Positions 34,145 to 34,346 of a stretch of DNA of 34,346 nt are shown piece by piece (position 1 is the stretch's first letter; each line of letters opens with the position of its first letter). The notes under the pieces are model-generated. The model was not told the origin of the DNA and ran no database searches. It saw nothing but the letters and a program-made list of their open reading frames with translations. The position numbers were made by a program, and so were the translations under genes. Source of the DNA: Spartobacteria bacterium (lineage in GTDB: Bacteria > Verrucomicrobiota > Verrucomicrobiia > Chthoniobacterales > UBA6821); assembly GCA_947471565.1 (NCBI GenBank), contig CANIVT010000019.1:1-34346 (forward strand), read 5' to 3'.

Positions 34145-34346
34145 CGGGTGAGGGTTTTAGGACTTAAATTTATTAGGCTGAGGGTTGAGGATCGATAGAG
34201 CAAGACGATCCCTTGTGAAATCCCGTTCCCTGCGGAATGAAAAAGAATTTATGAACAACTCTAAAAGATACTTCTCTCCTAGGAAGGATTACTCCTGCCA
34301 ATTACTGCTTCAATTCCTGTGGGGATACAAAATATCTATCCTCAAG
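34145..34346. other. AT-richer terminal region with an open partial ORF
   Basis: This 202-base end of the window is visibly richer in A and T than the rest. An ATG at 34251 on the plus strand opens a frame that continues for 32 codons to the edge (MNNSKRYFSPRKDYSCQLLL...), with AT-rich codons such as AAA, AGA, TTA and ATA that the neighbours avoid. It could be the start of a foreign gene or chance. The aminopeptidase promoter must also lie here; TAATAA on the minus strand (about 34170) is a possible -10 without a clear -35. Confidence 0.25.

Overview
The window is GC-rich, densely packed chromosomal DNA from a Gram-negative bacterium with lipopolysaccharide: it encodes Kdo-8-phosphate synthase, Lpt export proteins and an outer-membrane barrel. 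HPr kinase/HPr, a PUR-family (DUF3276) nucleic-acid-binding protein, a 34-residue AURKAIP1/COX24 protein, SD-poor C/A-rich leaders and interspersed CGCGGAGGCGC-type repeats together suggest Verrucomicrobiota (PVC group). That placement is inference: there is no rRNA or other marker here. I see no tRNA, rRNA, CRISPR array, transposase or prophage gene, and no gene-free stretch longer than 300 bases.

Layout. (1) 1-1250: an outer-membrane porin-like gene behind a consensus sigma-54 promoter. (2) 1418-3808 (-): tatD and an amino-acid-type ABC permease and ATPase without a binding protein. (3) 3900-5996: galE, divergent from a second sigma-54 promoter that drives a 39-codon small ORF and a transglutaminase-like protein. 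(4) 6095-9144 (-): a HlyD-type adaptor and an ABC exporter whose nucleotide-binding domain has lost key catalytic residues. (5) 9331-15270 (-): dabB-dabA-amtB1-glnK1, combining a DAB-type inorganic-carbon pump with an ammonium channel and its PII protein, divergent from a LysR regulator (15350-16264). (6) 16344-18211 (-): a second amtB-glnK pair behind a sigma-54 promoter. (7) 18438-22511 (+): an MsbA-like exporter, then a beta-carbonic anhydrase and a SulP permease. (8) 22633-25998 (+): trxB and an arsenic operon (arsR, DUF6428, thioredoxin-type arsC, acr3). (9) 26038-30003 (-): kdsA-lptC-lptA-lptB-hprK-ptsH. (10) 30089-34144 (-): PUR protein, endonuclease IV, the COX24-type small protein, hisG, a DUF2062 membrane protein and an M29 aminopeptidase. 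The last 200 bases are AT-richer and hold the start of an ORF that runs off the window.

The most striking part is the central nitrogen/carbon uptake block. Two inorganic-carbon systems (DabAB; carbonic anhydrase plus SulP) flank two Amt-PII pairs. AmtB2 has the canonical twin-His pore and a sigma-54 promoter. AmtB1, downstream of dabBA, has Glu at the first twin-His position. A palindrome TTTGAT-N3-ATCAAA lies between lysR and dabB and again upstream of the ABC/HlyD operon, where it is centred at about -65 of a good sigma-70 promoter, the usual LysR recognition position. I therefore propose one LysR regulon joining carbon uptake, an unusual ammonium channel and an exporter. This regulon is inferred from sequence only.
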